The notes: a model not told the origin generated them from the sequence alone. Positions 11,653 through 25,869 are shown, counted from the stretch's first letter. The stretch: DNA of 64,000 nucleotides from Hydnum rufescens UP504 (GCA_014904985.1 MU128922.1:116052-180051); one strand, 5' to 3'. Numbers and translations: made by a program.

Positions 11653-13775
11653 ATGGAATCTGATCTTCAGATAGAGCAAGCCTTCCTACCACCTCTCCTC
11701 AGAGACCGAGCAGAAATGGAGCGGGCGCGTTTGGCGCGTCGCAAGCGAAACTTTCCTCCAGATTCATCGGCGCCACAGTCCCAGACACCAGGGGCCGGAT
11801 CTTCTGCTACCCCTAGGAGCCGGCCTGACAAACGCCTGTACGTTCGCCAGGTCATTTTTCTCGTCCCCTTCTGCTATTTATCTGCGGAATATTTCCTATC
11901 AAAGCAGGAGACAATCGTCTCAGCCAAGCGCTTCTCAGGATGTCGGACCCGATTTCTTTTGGGAGGGTGAAATGAGACCCACCCCTACCTCCCTTATGTC
12001 TGGGACACCTACCTTCCATTTACAACAGATTATTGGAGAGGTCAGTTCACCAAGGCGATTCCACGTTAACCTCGTGCTCTGCTGAAACCACGACCCTTCA
12101 GAAAGCCGATCTCAAGCTGGCCATCGTCACCGGGATGGTTGTAGACCACTCATGGCTGTTATCCCAAAATATTCTTCCCTCAGATCTCCCGACCATCGTA
12201 GTTACCAATCCTCGCCGAGACGGACCCGCTGGTCCGCTCGAAGTAGAAGCATCTGTTTCCTTTCTTTCTCGCTTTTGGGTTCGTTGTTGTCCTGCGATAG
12301 AGGGAGGGCCCGGCGTTATGCATGCAAAACTCATGCTCGTATGTCACCCTCAGACCTGCTTATCACCCGTTCCAGAACACTGACCTCACAACTCAGTTTT
12401 TCTACAATACTAATCGATTACGGGTCGTCATCACCACAGCAAACCTCGTCGACTCTGATTGGTCATTAATAGAGAATGTGAGTTATTGGTAATTGCCTCG
12501 TGTTCAATCCTTTCAGCGCCCACGCCCCTACGTTCATCTAGATGGTATGGGTTCAAGACTTGCCCCTGGTCTGCAAGAGCGTAGATTTGCGCCCTCCAAC
12601 CCCTCTGGGAACGAAATTCGAGCGATATTTAGCGCTCGCACTAGCAAAGTTGAATGTTGCCGCTGGCCTGACTTCGCTCAGGGATGTCCTGTCGTCTGCC
12701 GACACCACGCTGGACAATCTGTTCGCTGCTTACGATTTTTCTGCGATTCGAGTAGCCCTAGTAGTCTCTATACCAGGTGTACACGTCGGGTGGCCTAACG
12801 TCCTCACCGTAGGCCATACAGGCCTTATGGACGCAGTCAAGGACCTTGGGGCAGTATGTCCACCAGGAAACAGACTTGCGGTGGAGTATCAGGTGTGTCC
12901 CTCGCCCAAAATCACGTGGCTGGCCTCCTCTGCTCACCAGATTAATATTTCTTCGACGCACACGATCAGGGCTCTGCGATTGGATGCTACACCTCACAGT
13001 GGATTCAGCAATTCCTAATCTCTGCCGAAGGAGGTGCAGGCCATCATGCCTTGTTGAAACAGTCACCTTCAAAGCGGAAGCAACTCCCCTTCCCAAATGC
13101 GGACCGCCTCAGTATTTTATTTCCCTCATCACGCACTATTGACGGCTGCATTGGCGGGCGGTCATCGGCGTTCATGATATTCTGCGACGATCGCCTCTGG
13201 AGCGATCCCTGCTTCCCGCGACATTTGTTTCGAGACGCAAAGTCGAAGACGGGACGCGTGCTTATGCACTCGAAGGCATGATATTGAAAGCTTTGCACTC
13301 GTTCGATAACCCGTATGACCATGTTATTTTCCGTACTGTACAGATGATAATTGCAACGTTCCACAAAGAGCAGACGCCCAGCTCACCCAATCGCAACAGT
13401 TCTAAGCACACAACCGACTATAACTCCGAAATCGGTGGCTGGGCTACATGGGGTGATTCATTAGTTAGCCGTGATGTGGCTACACAGGCTCACAAATGCT
13501 TTCGCCAAGGTCCCATAATTTTTCTGCCTCTGCATGGGGCGACTGGACACCCACAAGCACCTGGTTCACCCCAGTTCTCCATGTACGTACCCCCTTTTCT
13601 GCATCATAAGCTTCCCGTCTGGCTCCTTCCATTTATAATCATCATTTAGATCAAGAATTTCGAGCTTGGCATCGTCTTCCCACTCCCTGTAAAGGATACC
13701 CAGCGCGCTGCGAGCGATGCCGCGTGTTTCATGAGACCAGCACTTGAGTATGGCCCACAGGGGTCCCGTGGGTGA
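11653..13775 (+). CDS. tyrosyl-DNA phosphodiesterase (Tdp1) paralogue, one-base frame problem
   Basis: Phospholipase-D-superfamily enzyme; Tdp1 removes covalent topoisomerase I and other adducts from DNA 3' ends in the nucleus. About nine exons align with the gene at 14045-16789, mostly with the same intron positions and phases. Visible blocks are FFWEGEMRPTP, the first HKD site GVMHAKLML (near 12315), RLRVVITTANLVDSDW, MVWVQDLPL, GSAIGCYTSQWI, the second HKD site GRVLMHSK (near 13260), SHNFSASAWG and IKNFELGIVFPL. Differences: the N-terminal ubiquitin-interacting motif is degenerate (IEQAFLPP), one intron of the neighbour is absent near 13172, and the intron after MHSK has a GC donor. At 13450-13453 the exon/intron join needs one more G to keep frame. 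This is either a working paralogue with a sequencing error or an early pseudogene. Confidence 0.7.
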
Positions 13776-14044
13776 GTCCTCTCTTCTGTACGACTTTGGA
13801 CGTGAGGGACGCTGAACGCCTCGAGCGCTGAGTAGATGCAGGGGATTCCGTTCGGTTATTGAGGATGTGAACCATGTTATTGGGTTCTCCCCCATTTCGG
13901 GTTTCGGGTTGTGTGGGAATTTCTGGTTCTGCGTTGGTGTACCATCCGGGATTGATTTGTACATTGGTCTTCTGTAACTTGGATGTGATGGGCGCAGTGT
14001 GACACGTACTGCTGTCACGCAACTGGGCCTGGATATATACTTCT

Positions 14045-16789
14045 ATGACGAAGCGCGAGGTGATCGATCTCACCGAATCTTCGAGTGACGTTGATTTGGG
14101 CGCGTTCGAGGAGGATCAACTTGCTCTCGCCATCGCGCTGTCTCTTAATGATCTGACGCACCAGGAGCAACACCCACCATTACCACCAGCGCAGGGGAAG
14201 CCAAGGGATGTGTCAACTGCGAGCTCGTCCTCGCATGTGTCTAGAGCTCGGTCGATTGATTCGTCGGTGGTGGATTTAACGCGTGACAGCACGGCGGCAA
14301 ATTCTAATAATAATGGTGCAGGAGCTCACTCGAGCCATAGCTCAACCACAACCCCAACGTCAGAGTTCCTCAAGGAACGCGCTGCACTGGAGAGGGGGAG
14401 ACTTGAGAGGCAGAAACGTGCCCTAGCTTTAAGCATGGACAGCCCCATGGAGTATCAGACACCTGGTGCAGGGTCATCATCTATGCCCGATAGCCTAAAC
14501 CAACGACCCACAAAGCGCGCGTGAGTTGCTTTCTTTGTGAGAAATATTCTCCAATGAAAGAAGCTGATCTGTCTGGCCGCTCCCCCCACGCGCTTTGTAT
14601 TTGAATAGCAGGATTGCCAGTCCCCCTGCATCGAATACGCCTGCTCCCTCTGGAATTTCCGGGAAACCTCCTCAACGGAATGGGTATCGGATATTTTGGA
14701 ACGGCGAGCTCCGCCACACGCCCAGTCGGTTCTCCCTAGGAAGTCCTACTTTCGACCTCAAAACCATCATTGGCGATGTGCGTTATCTCTCTCTTCCATA
14801 AGCAAGCGTCACATTGGATCACCGTCTGCCGTACTCATGCGCATTTCGTCTCGCAGACTTCCGATCTTGCATGGTGTATTCTGTCTGCCATGGAAGTCGA
14901 CTTCGACTGGGTGGCGAACCACATTCCCTCTAGGATACCAACTATAATAGCATGTTCTCCACCCCGAAAGACCGAATTCGTTGAGGCCGCCGTAAATGAG
15001 CTTAAGAAAAATTTCATACGGTGTACCCCCAGGATGGCTCCAGGCCCAGGCGTCATGCACACAAAAGTCTTCCTCGTAAGCGACAGATCTCCAACGGGAA
15101 GTGGGCCTGATGTTGATTTGTATTATTATTATTTTTCCCCTCCGGTGACAGCTTTTCTACAAGAGTGGTAGACTTCGCGTCGCAGTGAATACAGCCAACT
15201 TGCTCGATTTCGATTGGTGGGATATCGAGAATGTACGTCCACCCAAATCTTCGAAATGCGGCCCATCCTCTAACGGAACTAGGCTCACTCGATATTAATT
15301 CTTAGATGAGCTGGGTACAAGATTTCCCACTCCTCTCCACGACCCCTGTTAGCAGCGAGAGCGCCGCCGATTCGAAGCCAACAACTACATCAGCTTCTCT
15401 TGGTGCCAAGTTCACAGAGACTCTGGCGACGATGCTCACTCGGATGAACGTAGGGGCTGCCATTCAATCCCTTATTGACTCCAAATCGCTTTCTCTGCCG
15501 GCAAACTATACTGGCGTAGAAGGCATGCTTGCTGAATATGACTTCTCGGCAGTCAAGGTTGGGCTTGTCCCTAGTATTCCGGGAACGTATCATGCACAGT
15601 CAGAAATGCAGAGTGTGGGGCATACTGGGCTCATGCGCGTCTTGAGAAGTGTTGGCGCGAGGTGTCCGCCCGACAAGAAACTCTCCCTTGAATACCAGGT
15701 ACAGGCGTCTTGCCTTGAATGACATTTTCTGTCGAATAGCCTTGGAAGTACTCTGATTATCTTTCTGCCGTTGACACTAGGGCTCGTCGATTGGTAAGTA
15801 TACGGCGGACTGGGTGCGAGGGTTTCAAATATCTGCGGAAGGTGCCATGAATGGGTATGAGGATTGGTTCGAGATGCCTTCCAAGAAGCGCGCGGCTCTA
15901 CCGTTCCCCAAGAAGGAGCACCTTAAGATCATGTTTCCTACACTGCAAACTGTCAACCGTGTGGGGCGACAGGTGTGTTCCCCAGCTTCATAGGTGCCCT
16001 TCACATCATGAAGGAGTATTCATGCTGGGGTTACGCTATGTTATAGTGCGGCGGCTCTTTGTTCTTCTCGCCGTCGTTTTGGGATGCACCGAAGTACCCC
16101 AAGGACTTGTTTCACGATGCAAGATCAAAGACTGGTCCTATTTTGATGCACACAAAGGTTTGTTCTTCCAGTCCCCTGCTTCGATTCATTACAGTTAATT
16201 TTCTTTGGGAAGATGATGCTTGCAACGTTCGTCACTGAGCAAAGAGCGGGCTCCTCTAGTTCGAATCCCGCTGGGAAAGGGAAGAAAGCGATCTCCGGAA
16301 TTGATCCGGACGTCGGAGGATGGTGCTATGTTGGGTGAGCCCCTCCCAGTTCGTCCATACATGTTCAGAATCTTTATTCAAGAGGAATGTTATCAGTTCC
16401 CATAACTTTACGCCGTCTGCCTGGGGTATACTCGTTCGGGGAGAGAAGAATGCTGCTGCGAAGGCGGCAAAGATGCCCCGACGCACGTCGGCGGAACGCA
16501 AGGCGGCAGAGAAGAAAGCGCTGGATACAGAGCCCCACATCTCTGTGAGATGCGAAGTTGGTTCTTCATCTGTGATATTATTCACATGCTTTTGCTGATC
16601 GAACAGATCAAAAACTTCGAACTGGGTGTGGTCTTTACGCTTCCGTCTGATGATATATCTCGTGCTGCAGGGGGGGCAGCGTGCTGGGGGAGGCCGGCAG
16701 CCCCTTATGGGTTGGGTGACAGCGGTGTACCGTGGGTTCGTAGCCATTTCTTCTCCATCCACTTCCGATTGCGTTATGTTCACTTTTAA
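14045..16789 (+). CDS. TDP1: tyrosyl-DNA phosphodiesterase 1
   Basis: Nuclear DNA-repair phosphodiesterase of the PLD superfamily. Exons: 14045-14520, 14612-14777, 14857-15075, 15152-15232, 15306-15698, 15781-15972, 16047-16157, 16213-16334, 16397-16544, 16607-16789. The N-terminus carries VIDLTESSSD and a textbook ubiquitin-interacting motif (EEDQLALAIALSLND, residues about 27-41). The catalytic half shows FWNGELRHTPS, the first HKD motif GPGVMHTKVFL, LRVAVNTANLLDFDWWDIEN, GSSIGKYTADW, then the second HKD motif GPILMHTKMMLATF and GSHNFTPSAWG, and finally IKNFELGVVF. Both catalytic His and Lys residues are present. A low-complexity KKAL/AERKAAEKK segment near 16480-16525 lies between SAWG and the last conserved block, as in other fungal Tdp1 proteins. 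The copy stands in tandem with the paralogue upstream; I take it as the functional one. The extreme C-terminus beyond about 16720 is not conserved. Confidence 0.88.
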
Positions 16790-17273
16790 TCCTATAGATG
16801 CAATCTGTTCACGGGCTTGAAGTTTAGAAAAGCAACATGGGACTTTAGATGACTCCTTGCTGGATTTGCTGGATTTGCAAGTTACTGTTAGACTTTGCCC
16901 AGTAGAGAGCCAATCAGTATAGTTACGCCCCTACTACGTTGGGACTGTGCCAACACTTGCCCAAGCGAATGGATGCCTCTGAAAACTTTCGAACATACCT
17001 CAAAATCTCAAGGAAACGTATCTGCCTGTGGCTCTGCTCGGGCTTACAGCATCTAAGGTGTCCTCCAGGCTCCTAGCTCTGACTGGTGGACCGACGTCGA
17101 GGACACCGTCAGAACAGGACAGGAATGTGGCCCACGCAGGGGGTTATCGAGTGGCGGAGAACTTCAGACCCAACATGAAGATATCCCGAAGTCCCTGTAT
17201 TGTGGTAATGGTGGAAAGACACAAGCCCCTATATACGCTAACGAATGCAAGAAAATGTAAAGTCCAATTTATG
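16790..17273. other. intergenic between convergent genes
   Basis: Holds the 3' flanks of Tdp1 and of the CAP59-like gene. Nothing else recognised. Confidence 0.4.
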
Positions 17274-19103
17274 TCATGAGGCTGCGGTTGTGTCGAACTC
17301 GAACGGCCTCTGGATCCGTTGATCGTGGCGACATCTTCTCCCATATAGGCTCCACATCTGGCCCATCCAAGTCTCCAGCACCATCCCATCCCCAGCACCA
17401 GACTGGCGAAGATCAACCCAGGGATGAGACCATGAATAGAGGAAGCAGAACAGCAGTGGCTCACCGTATTCCGGACCTGGTTCGAATTCTATCTCCTCGC
17501 TCTCCTCTCGCAGGAACAGCCGGTCGTGAGGGCCGTACCACGACCTATCCTGGGGATCGGTTCGTGGATCGTCCGGAAGGCCACCCAAACGTGCGTATCC
17601 TCGAATCGCGCTCAAGTTTCGTCGTGATGGATGAATGATATCATACACTTTCTAGGCATTGGAGAAAAGTATCAATGAAAAAGTAGATTCAAGGTCCGCC
17701 GTAACCAAACTCACCCGATCGTACGCAAGCTTCACGCGGGGAACGGTGATGATACGCCCATAGCCAGCATTCCAATAATCGTTCCCAATCAAACTACACT
17801 CACTCGCGGAACATTCCCCCCCAACTATGTCGGCCATCCTGAATTTCACTGGAGGAATGCTATAGAGAGGAGCAGGATCGAGTACCGCGACCCCATTCCA
17901 GCAGGATTGCACCTGGATGGGCAGGTGACGCTGGAATCGCTCAGACGAGTCTGGGTCATGGAAGACTTGTTCGAAGGGGGCGTTTTCGAGAGCTGTGCCG
18001 TTGATATCGCGTGCCACCCAATTATCGTAGAATACCGGCGCGCCCTATATATCGAGAGTCATGATCCAGAAACATGGCAAGGAAAACAAATGGTCATCTC
18101 ACAATCTCATCGTGGTACATGTAATCCGTAGCACATGTCAGAGCGGCGTTTTGTCGTCGGCTCTGCCAAATGAGCTCGAGAATATCGTCCACGCATGGCA
18201 ATACATCGTTCATAAAGATGACAGAATCAAATATTTCGCCCTCTGCGTCTCGTAGCTCGTGTAAGGGCCCAAGTGCGGCGTTGCGCACTTCCGCAAGATA
18301 CTCGATACGATGATTAAACTGCCCACGGGTGCGCATACTGGTCCTGATAATCACGCGCATCCCGACACTCTTCGTCAGTGCATCGAACACTTTAAGAAGT
18401 GCCTTCGTCTGGTCTTTCGAGCCGTTTTCGTATATCGATATGAAGACATTCTCGTACCCAAGAATGGCAGACACGCGGAACAGGGTAGCAAAGAGATCAG
18501 GAATGATGTCAAACGAGTTGAACAAGTTGATAGCGAAGAAATATTTATGTTGACCTGAAGAATTTTCGTCTGAATCGCGTTTCTTGTAAGCGTGTGCTGG
18601 AGCAGCATCCTGGCTGTACAAACCGGAGATATCGAGTTTGTCCGTCGATTGCCAATATTTTAGCCAGGAGTTGGTCTGCGATGTGCTCGCAAATCCTTTC
18701 AAGGATGCATATCGTGCGCGGGTCTGAGCGGCATATAACGGTTGAGCAGAGCGGGTGCAGTCTTTCGTGTTGTGTGGACTTAGAGTGGTTAAAAGATCAA
18801 GAATGCGGCGTCGCTGATTCACGGTGGGAAGCGGTATATGCCCAATCCTGGCACGGCGTGGCCGTGTGTGTGACGAGCGACTACCGGCAATCCATAACTT
18901 TGTTCGTGATGTCTTAAGACAGAATGTCAGAAATGAACGTGATATCGTCTCTGGAGATAGTTTCTACGAACCTCTCCAAACCAGAAACGAGCCAACAGGA
19001 GCCCAATGACTATCCCAATGGCGAGAGAGATGGGAGTGGGTAGTCGATTAACAACGTTAAGGATACGAGTTTTCGAGCGCGTGTGGCCCTTCAGAGGAGC
19101 CAT
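17274..19103 (-). CDS. CAP59-like glycosyltransferase (cryptococcal mannosyltransferase family)
   Basis: Type II membrane protein expected in the Golgi, of the family that contains Cryptococcus CMT1 and CAP59 (alpha-1,3-mannosyltransferase activity is known for CMT1). I start it at ATG 19101-19103: MAPLKGHTRSKTRI, then one hydrophobic anchor (PISLAIGIVIGLLLARFWF). The second exon group carries PLPTVNQRRRILDLLTTLSP and, at 18094-18560, the family core: KYFFAINLFNSFDIIPDLF, NVFISIYENGSKDQTKALL, RIEYLAEVRNAAL, and VIFMNDVLPCVDDILELI. The next exon has FYDNWVARDINGTAL, SCWNGVAVLDPAP and ASECSLIGNDYW. The last exon (to TGA at 17274-17276) has RGYARLGG and an acidic, Trp-rich end. It is intact as far as visible; the junction after the anchor exon is not fixed. 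It may build cell-wall or glycoprotein glycans. Confidence 0.85.
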
Positions 19104-19699
19104 ACCAGTTCGCGAATCCCAAGAGCACACCTCAGCCTCTGATAAGAAATGTTTTCTTCTCCAGGGTCAAGGCACCAATATGTGTGCTAGATTTTGTCGG
19201 ATGCGGATGGACAAATCTGTTACGTAACTGTCCATGCTAGGTCATCGCCACCCACATTCGACAACACGGACCTAGAGGAATCGAACACAAGTAACTCAGG
19301 CTATTTTTGGAGTCATCGCGTCACTTCGGATTTTCCAGTGGCTCACAGACAGATCTGAGGCGCTCTCGTGAGTAGTGCACAGGGCACATAGCAACTCTTG
19401 TAACATCCGTATGCTCTTGCCCAGAGAAATGCTCTCTCAACTTGACAGCTATCTTTACAGCCCATATATATCCAACCAGCGGGCCAGTGCTATTGTGCCT
19501 TTTTTCCAGTCGGTCTACCCAAAAGGGCACTGCTTACTCTGGGATGAATGGTCATCACGCGATTGCCCTTGAATTTTCCACGCGAAATGATCTTTCGTTA
19601 CAGGTTGGTGGGACTTGGTGCCTACTTACAGTAACCGAAGTCGCGTAATATCGAGTTCCCTGGTCATTATGGTAATAATAATTACACAGTCACAGACAA
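19104..19699. other. intergenic, nothing recognised
   Basis: A T-loop-like GTGTTCGATTCC on the minus strand near 19275 has no pairing stem and no box A at the right distance, so no tRNA is called. Confidence 0.3.
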
Positions 19700-20560
19700 T
19701 TGATCATTGGGTATATGATTCTCATCCAACAGGGGAGAACGCTCATCAGTAACTATCCCAGAGTGGTCTTCCAACCTGACATCACCTTTGTATGCCGTCA
19801 AGCGATGTGTGTCTCATCTTCGTTCTCAGTGCCTGTTTTGAACGCATTCTTGGCGCATCTCCTGCCATTGGTCGACTCCCTCTCTTCTGGACCAGTGTCA
19901 CCCTCATTCCCATTGCTATTCTCGCGTGCGAAGACGGCCACTGTCAAGGCGATCCGTTTGTGTTTGGTAGTTATACCAATAACACAGGCTGTGAGTCCCA
20001 GCCCTTTGGTCCTGTGCCCAACTGTCACCCTCTGGTCAGGGAGTAATGGTGTTTTGGGTATGTTTCAGGCACGTTCCGGATCGAACCTACTATCAATGCG
20101 ACCTTGCTCCACCCTTTTTAATTTCACTTTTGGCCTCCTAGCTTAGAATGTCGTTTCGCAGCTGGGGTACATGCGTCCCACGTCCATCGGCCTTTGCGAC
20201 ACGATCTCGCTCATGGCCCCAGTGGAAGGCACGCCCAGTGGAATCATCCCTGGCTGGATGTGGATGTGGCCATCCGGACCCTTCTCTTCCTTTATTTTCC
20301 TCGCCGTTGTGCATGGTTTGCGCTATCGACTCCAATCCCCGATAGCCCTTTGTTACGACTCGGTTAAATCATTTTTAAGATCAGGGGCCGTGTGCTTGTT
20401 CGTGTTCCCTATGGTCTGCATGGTCTTTGCTGCACAAGTATGGCACTCGTTCTCTGACGATCTGGCCTTGTCCTATTCACAGCACGTGCTTAGCTAGTTT
20501 CGAAGCATCCAGTGGCATGATCAACCTTGGTAAGCGTCACTCGGAGCTCGAGTTATATGC
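19700..20560 (+). other. possible multi-exon membrane-protein gene or relic, unrecognised
   Basis: Three hydrophobic segments lie on the same strand in separate frames: ILGASPAIGRLPLFWTSVTL at about 19846-19905, a stretch near 20270-20330 (SSFIFLAVVHGLRYRL), and SFLRSGAVCLFVFPMVCMVF at about 20371-20430. A short exon-like piece with TCLASFEASSGMINL follows an acceptor at 20481 and precedes GTAAGC. The order (helices, then a Cys-containing loop and a short hydrophobic end) recalls fungal multi-pass membrane proteins of unknown function. No start codon or full exon chain can be built, so it may be degraded. The family assignment is a guess. Confidence 0.25.
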
Positions 20561-20822
20561 TGGGCGGTGCTTCCCGTGCGAAACTTCTCTTAGTTATATT
20601 ATACCATGGCGAGTCGCATTGGACTGGGGGTGATAATTGAAGGTGCAAATGAAAATAAGAAACGCTTCGTCAGATTGGAAGTAAGACAGTTTGCCATTCC
20701 GGGCACCCGTGGGTGGGCCACAGACCTCCTATCGATTCTCGAAAAGCCGCGGATTTTAATAACCATTTTTTGGATTCAATTTCGGAACGGTTTCTTCCAC
20801 AACGGCTACTGTATCATATGCG

Positions 20823-21010
20823 TTGCTGAGAATTCTGCAGTACGACCGCGCGAAGCGGCCATCGGCAGCGGATCTGTTGAAGGATCCGTGGTCTGAGGCT
20901 ATCGGAGAGAGGGTGTTTGAGAGGTGATCCCAGAGAAGGATGTGTGGCGTGGGGGGGTGTTGAGTCTGTTGACTGCGCAAAAGCCTCGCCCCTTGAGTTT
21001 CCCTTCCCCC
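20823..21010 (+). pseudogene. orphan 3' end of an SRPK-like kinase gene
   Basis: The segment reads LLRILQYDRAKRPSAADLLKDPW, nearly the same as the last coding block of the kinase at 22583-24191 (LLRGILHYNPAQRPTAADLL). The similarity continues past the stop into the 3' flank, with the same order of GTTGACTGC, TTGAGTTTCCCTTCC-like blocks. No upstream kinase exons precede it: the 200 bp before carry no P-loop, catalytic loop or APE motif. It is therefore a truncated duplicate 3.2 kb upstream of, and in the same direction as, the complete gene. Confidence 0.65.
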
Positions 21011-21744
21011 ATAGTATCCTCGCCACTAACCAACTCGGACGGGTGCACTCGTGAATTTATTGACGCTATAGCTATCTTAGACTATGATTTATGTTATGTC
21101 TTGTATGAGCACCCCTTCAATAGCCTTCTTGTCCAGTGATACCTCGCCGTAATGGCTTGGGGATCACATCCTTCCTTTCTTGCGTGCAACCCCGCTCCTT
21201 GAAATTAACTGGGAATTAGCATCTTGTACTCTGATGCTGATTTGGACTAGATTGATTTGGGGATGATGATAATAGATAGATAACAGCAATTCGAAACATT
21301 TTGGAAAATAAAAAACACTTGCTTTGGGTTGGAGGTAGTTCGCCGTTGCGGACGGTGGGCGCTCGCAACATTGGGTACAAGCCACACTGCCACCACGAGT
21401 CGCCTTCTGATTAAATAATCGGTTAGTCGGCAAAGCCCGGCATGCCCAGACGCTCCAAGCTTGTTCTACAACCCATATATCCCTTCCCCGTTCGCTTGCC
21501 CATGGAACCGCACCTTGGCACCTTTCGGAAGCACCCACTATCTCTCCGAGGTCCGGGGGTGGTAGTGTCAAGTTCTCAACCTCATTCCGTGGTAATATAG
21601 GGGGCTTACCCCTCCACTTATAGCAGATACAGAGGGAATATTGCCGCCACATCATGAACAATACTACAAGGACTACAAGGGCATGACATTCATTCAACCC
21701 GTACGCACACACACATGCGAAATTCCTTCTTCCCTTTCCCTATG
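21011..21744. other. intergenic, nothing recognised
   Basis: A 549 bp open frame on the minus strand (21164-21712) has irregular composition and I do not accept it as a gene. Confidence 0.3.
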
Positions 21745-22069
21745 TCACATGCCTCCTCGAAAGGTGCTTCTTATCCGCATCATAAAAATCCACTGTCGAA
21801 TGAACTCTTTTATCGCTCCTGCTGGTATGGGGCCCATTTCTAGTTGATCAGGAAGAAAGCACGCTCTCTCAGCATCCCGACTTAGGTGTGACTTCAAAAG
21901 AAAATTATTTTCGGGGGAGGATGACAACTCACACAATTACTGCATACACAGCTCCGTCAGGACCCTCATAGGCATTTACCTGGTCAATCAGTGACTGGCG
22001 CATGGTAGGGTTGCGGGAGTACATGTTTTCAGGGTCAAAGGAGATGTGGTCTTTGGCGACGTGGGTCAT
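21745..22069 (-). CDS. small unrecognised two-exon gene
   Basis: Exon 1 from ATG 22067-22069 encodes MTHVAKDHISFDPENMYSRN and continues to GAVYAVI before GTGAGT. A second exon after an AAAGAG acceptor would add FIRQWIFMMRIRSTFRGGM and stop at 21745-21747, giving about 64 residues. An in-frame ATG lies 14 codons further upstream (22111). A strong TATATATA at 22122-22129 would then be only some 10 bp before it, so the downstream ATG fits the TATA position better. I know no family for it. Composition of exon 1 (charged, regular) is protein-like; exon 2 is tentative. Confidence 0.4.
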
Positions 22070-22117
22070 TTCGGTAGGTTGTTGGGTCCTGAAGGTGAGG
22101 GATTGGAGCATATGCAG

Positions 22118-22130
22118 GAGTATATATAGA
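22118..22130 (-). promoter_or_regulatory. TATA box of the small gene
   Basis: TATATATA on the minus strand about 50-60 bp upstream of the preferred ATG at 22069. Confidence 0.4.
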
Positions 22131-24191
<2,061 letters not shown>

Positions 24192-24611
24192 AGTAAAACA
24201 GGAGGACCTTTGAGAGGAATGTGTTAGACTTTTGACTGCAGGAAAACGTTGACGTTTGTGTTTCTCTTCCGGCCTTCCCTGTTATCCCCTTGTTATGCTG
24301 ACATGAACTGCCCAGGTCAGCAGCTTATTCTTTGCGCTGTTGTTAGGTCCGTCAAAGTCTTGGCCGTCTGCAGGTGAGAATCTGGGGGCTGGAAATGCGA
24401 AGATCGGCCGAGAGCCCTGGGAATAACGCAAGGTCGTTCGTATGTTTTAGGGTAATTCTCATAGACTGTCTTGCCATGTATATAAGACTAGGAGAATAAT
24501 AAATTTACAAGGCTACAAAAAGCAACGGCACCCGGCATAGCATAGTGCCGTTCCGGCTCCCCCCAATTCCTTAACTTGTACCAGGTCAACAAGCACTGTT
24601 CGAAGTTTCCC
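24192..24611. other. intergenic
   Basis: 3' flank of the kinase and promoter of the enoyl-CoA hydratase gene. Nothing else recognised. Confidence 0.35.
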
Positions 24612-25869
24612 ATGTCCAACGTACCTCCCAAGACCCTCAAAACTCCTCCACCGAGCCATGGGCCAGAGGTCATTTTGTCCTATCCTCTGCCCCACCTCCT
24701 CGTCATTACTCTCAACCGGCCGAACAACATGAACTCGATGAGTCCCAGCCTTCGTGCTGATTTGGGTGTTGTACTTGAGTAAGCTGAAAACGTCTGTCAC
24801 CGGAATGGAAGACAACGCCCCCTTATACTCATCGCTTTCACTTATGTAGCTGGTTTGACACTGAGCCGGATCTCTGGGCTTTAATTGTCACTGGCGCTGG
24901 TCGTGCTTTTTGTGCTGGTGCAGATTTGAAAGGGTAGGCTCCCACATTTTGTGATGAATTATTAAGAATATCTTTTGCTCAATTTCATGGATGTAGATGG
25001 AGAACGAAGCAGTTGGCTGGGACAGATACGGACGTCGTTGAAAGTCTTTTATCAAAGCACGGGTTCGCGGGATTGAGTCGACGTCAATCCACTAAACCGA
25101 TCATTGCCGCAGCGAATGGCGATGCCTATGGCGGGGGCTTTGAAATTCTCCTTAATTGCGATCTAGTCGTGGCCAATGAAAAGGCTCGGTTTGGCCTGCC
25201 AGAAGCTCATGTAGGAGTTACTGTGGGCGCTGGAGGCCTTGAACGGCTGGTCCGAACCGCGGGGCGCCAGGTAAGACCGCATTTCCAATCCCGATCGGTG
25301 CCTCCCTTCGTTCCTGATACCAAACTTCATATTTGTAGCGTGCCGCCGAATTACTGCTGACAGCTAAAAGCATATCTGCTGCCGACGCCCGCGAACGATT
25401 CGGCTTGTGAGTTGCTGCCCTGCTGTTCTGCGTTAGTTACGTAATATGCTTTTCCCTTTGTGTCCCGCAGCGTGAACTTGGTCGTGCCCGCTGACGAGGT
25501 CCTTCCGACGGCCATCAAACTGGCGGAAACCATCATCGATAATTCACCAGACTCCATCCGCAGTACTAAACGTGCTATGAATGAGACTATGCTCCATGGA
25601 AACATAGAAGAGGCATACAGGTCGCATATCCTTAGCCCAGAAAGTCAAGCAGTGTATGTAGGAGACAATATTAAGGTATGTTTACAGGTTATAGATTATA
25701 GTATCTTGCCTTGGATGAGATGATCTCATCTCTTTGTGTCGTGCCATAGGAGGGCCTGAATGCGTTTGCAAACGTATGTCATACCCAACGTAGTAGCGCC
25801 ACGGATTGCATTCTCATCATCTTTTTTTGACAGCGTCGGCGACCGAATTGGACGAATCCTAAATTGTGA
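24612..25869 (+). CDS. enoyl-CoA hydratase/isomerase family protein
   Basis: Crotonase-fold enzyme; members hydrate or isomerise unsaturated acyl-CoAs in beta-oxidation or amino-acid breakdown. ATG at 24612. Exons give LLVITLNRPNNMNSM, then WFDTEPDLWALIVTGAGRAF with CAGADLKG (oxyanion loop), then KPIIAAANGDAYGGGFEILL and FGLPEAHVGVTVGAGGLERL. Both glutamates used for catalysis in true hydratases are in place (GGGFE and LPEAH). Then come AAELLLTAKSISAADARERF, FVNLVVPADEV and NSPDSIRSTKRAM. The final exon after GACAG gives RRRPNWTNPKL and TGA at 25867-25869. The end in PKL resembles a weak peroxisomal PTS1 signal. No mitochondrial presequence is obvious. Length about 280 residues is normal for the family. 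The exact substrate is unknown. Confidence 0.88.

Noticed and set aside
16250..16285. tRNA B-box-like GTTCGAATCCC
   Set aside because: It lies inside a conserved Tdp1 exon and no A box or cloverleaf fits around it.
19265..19345. possible tRNA on the minus strand (TTCGATT loop)
   Set aside because: The T stem does not pair and no A box is found at the right distance.
21164..21712. 182-codon minus-strand frame
   Set aside because: No domain, irregular amino-acid use, no promoter or splice support.
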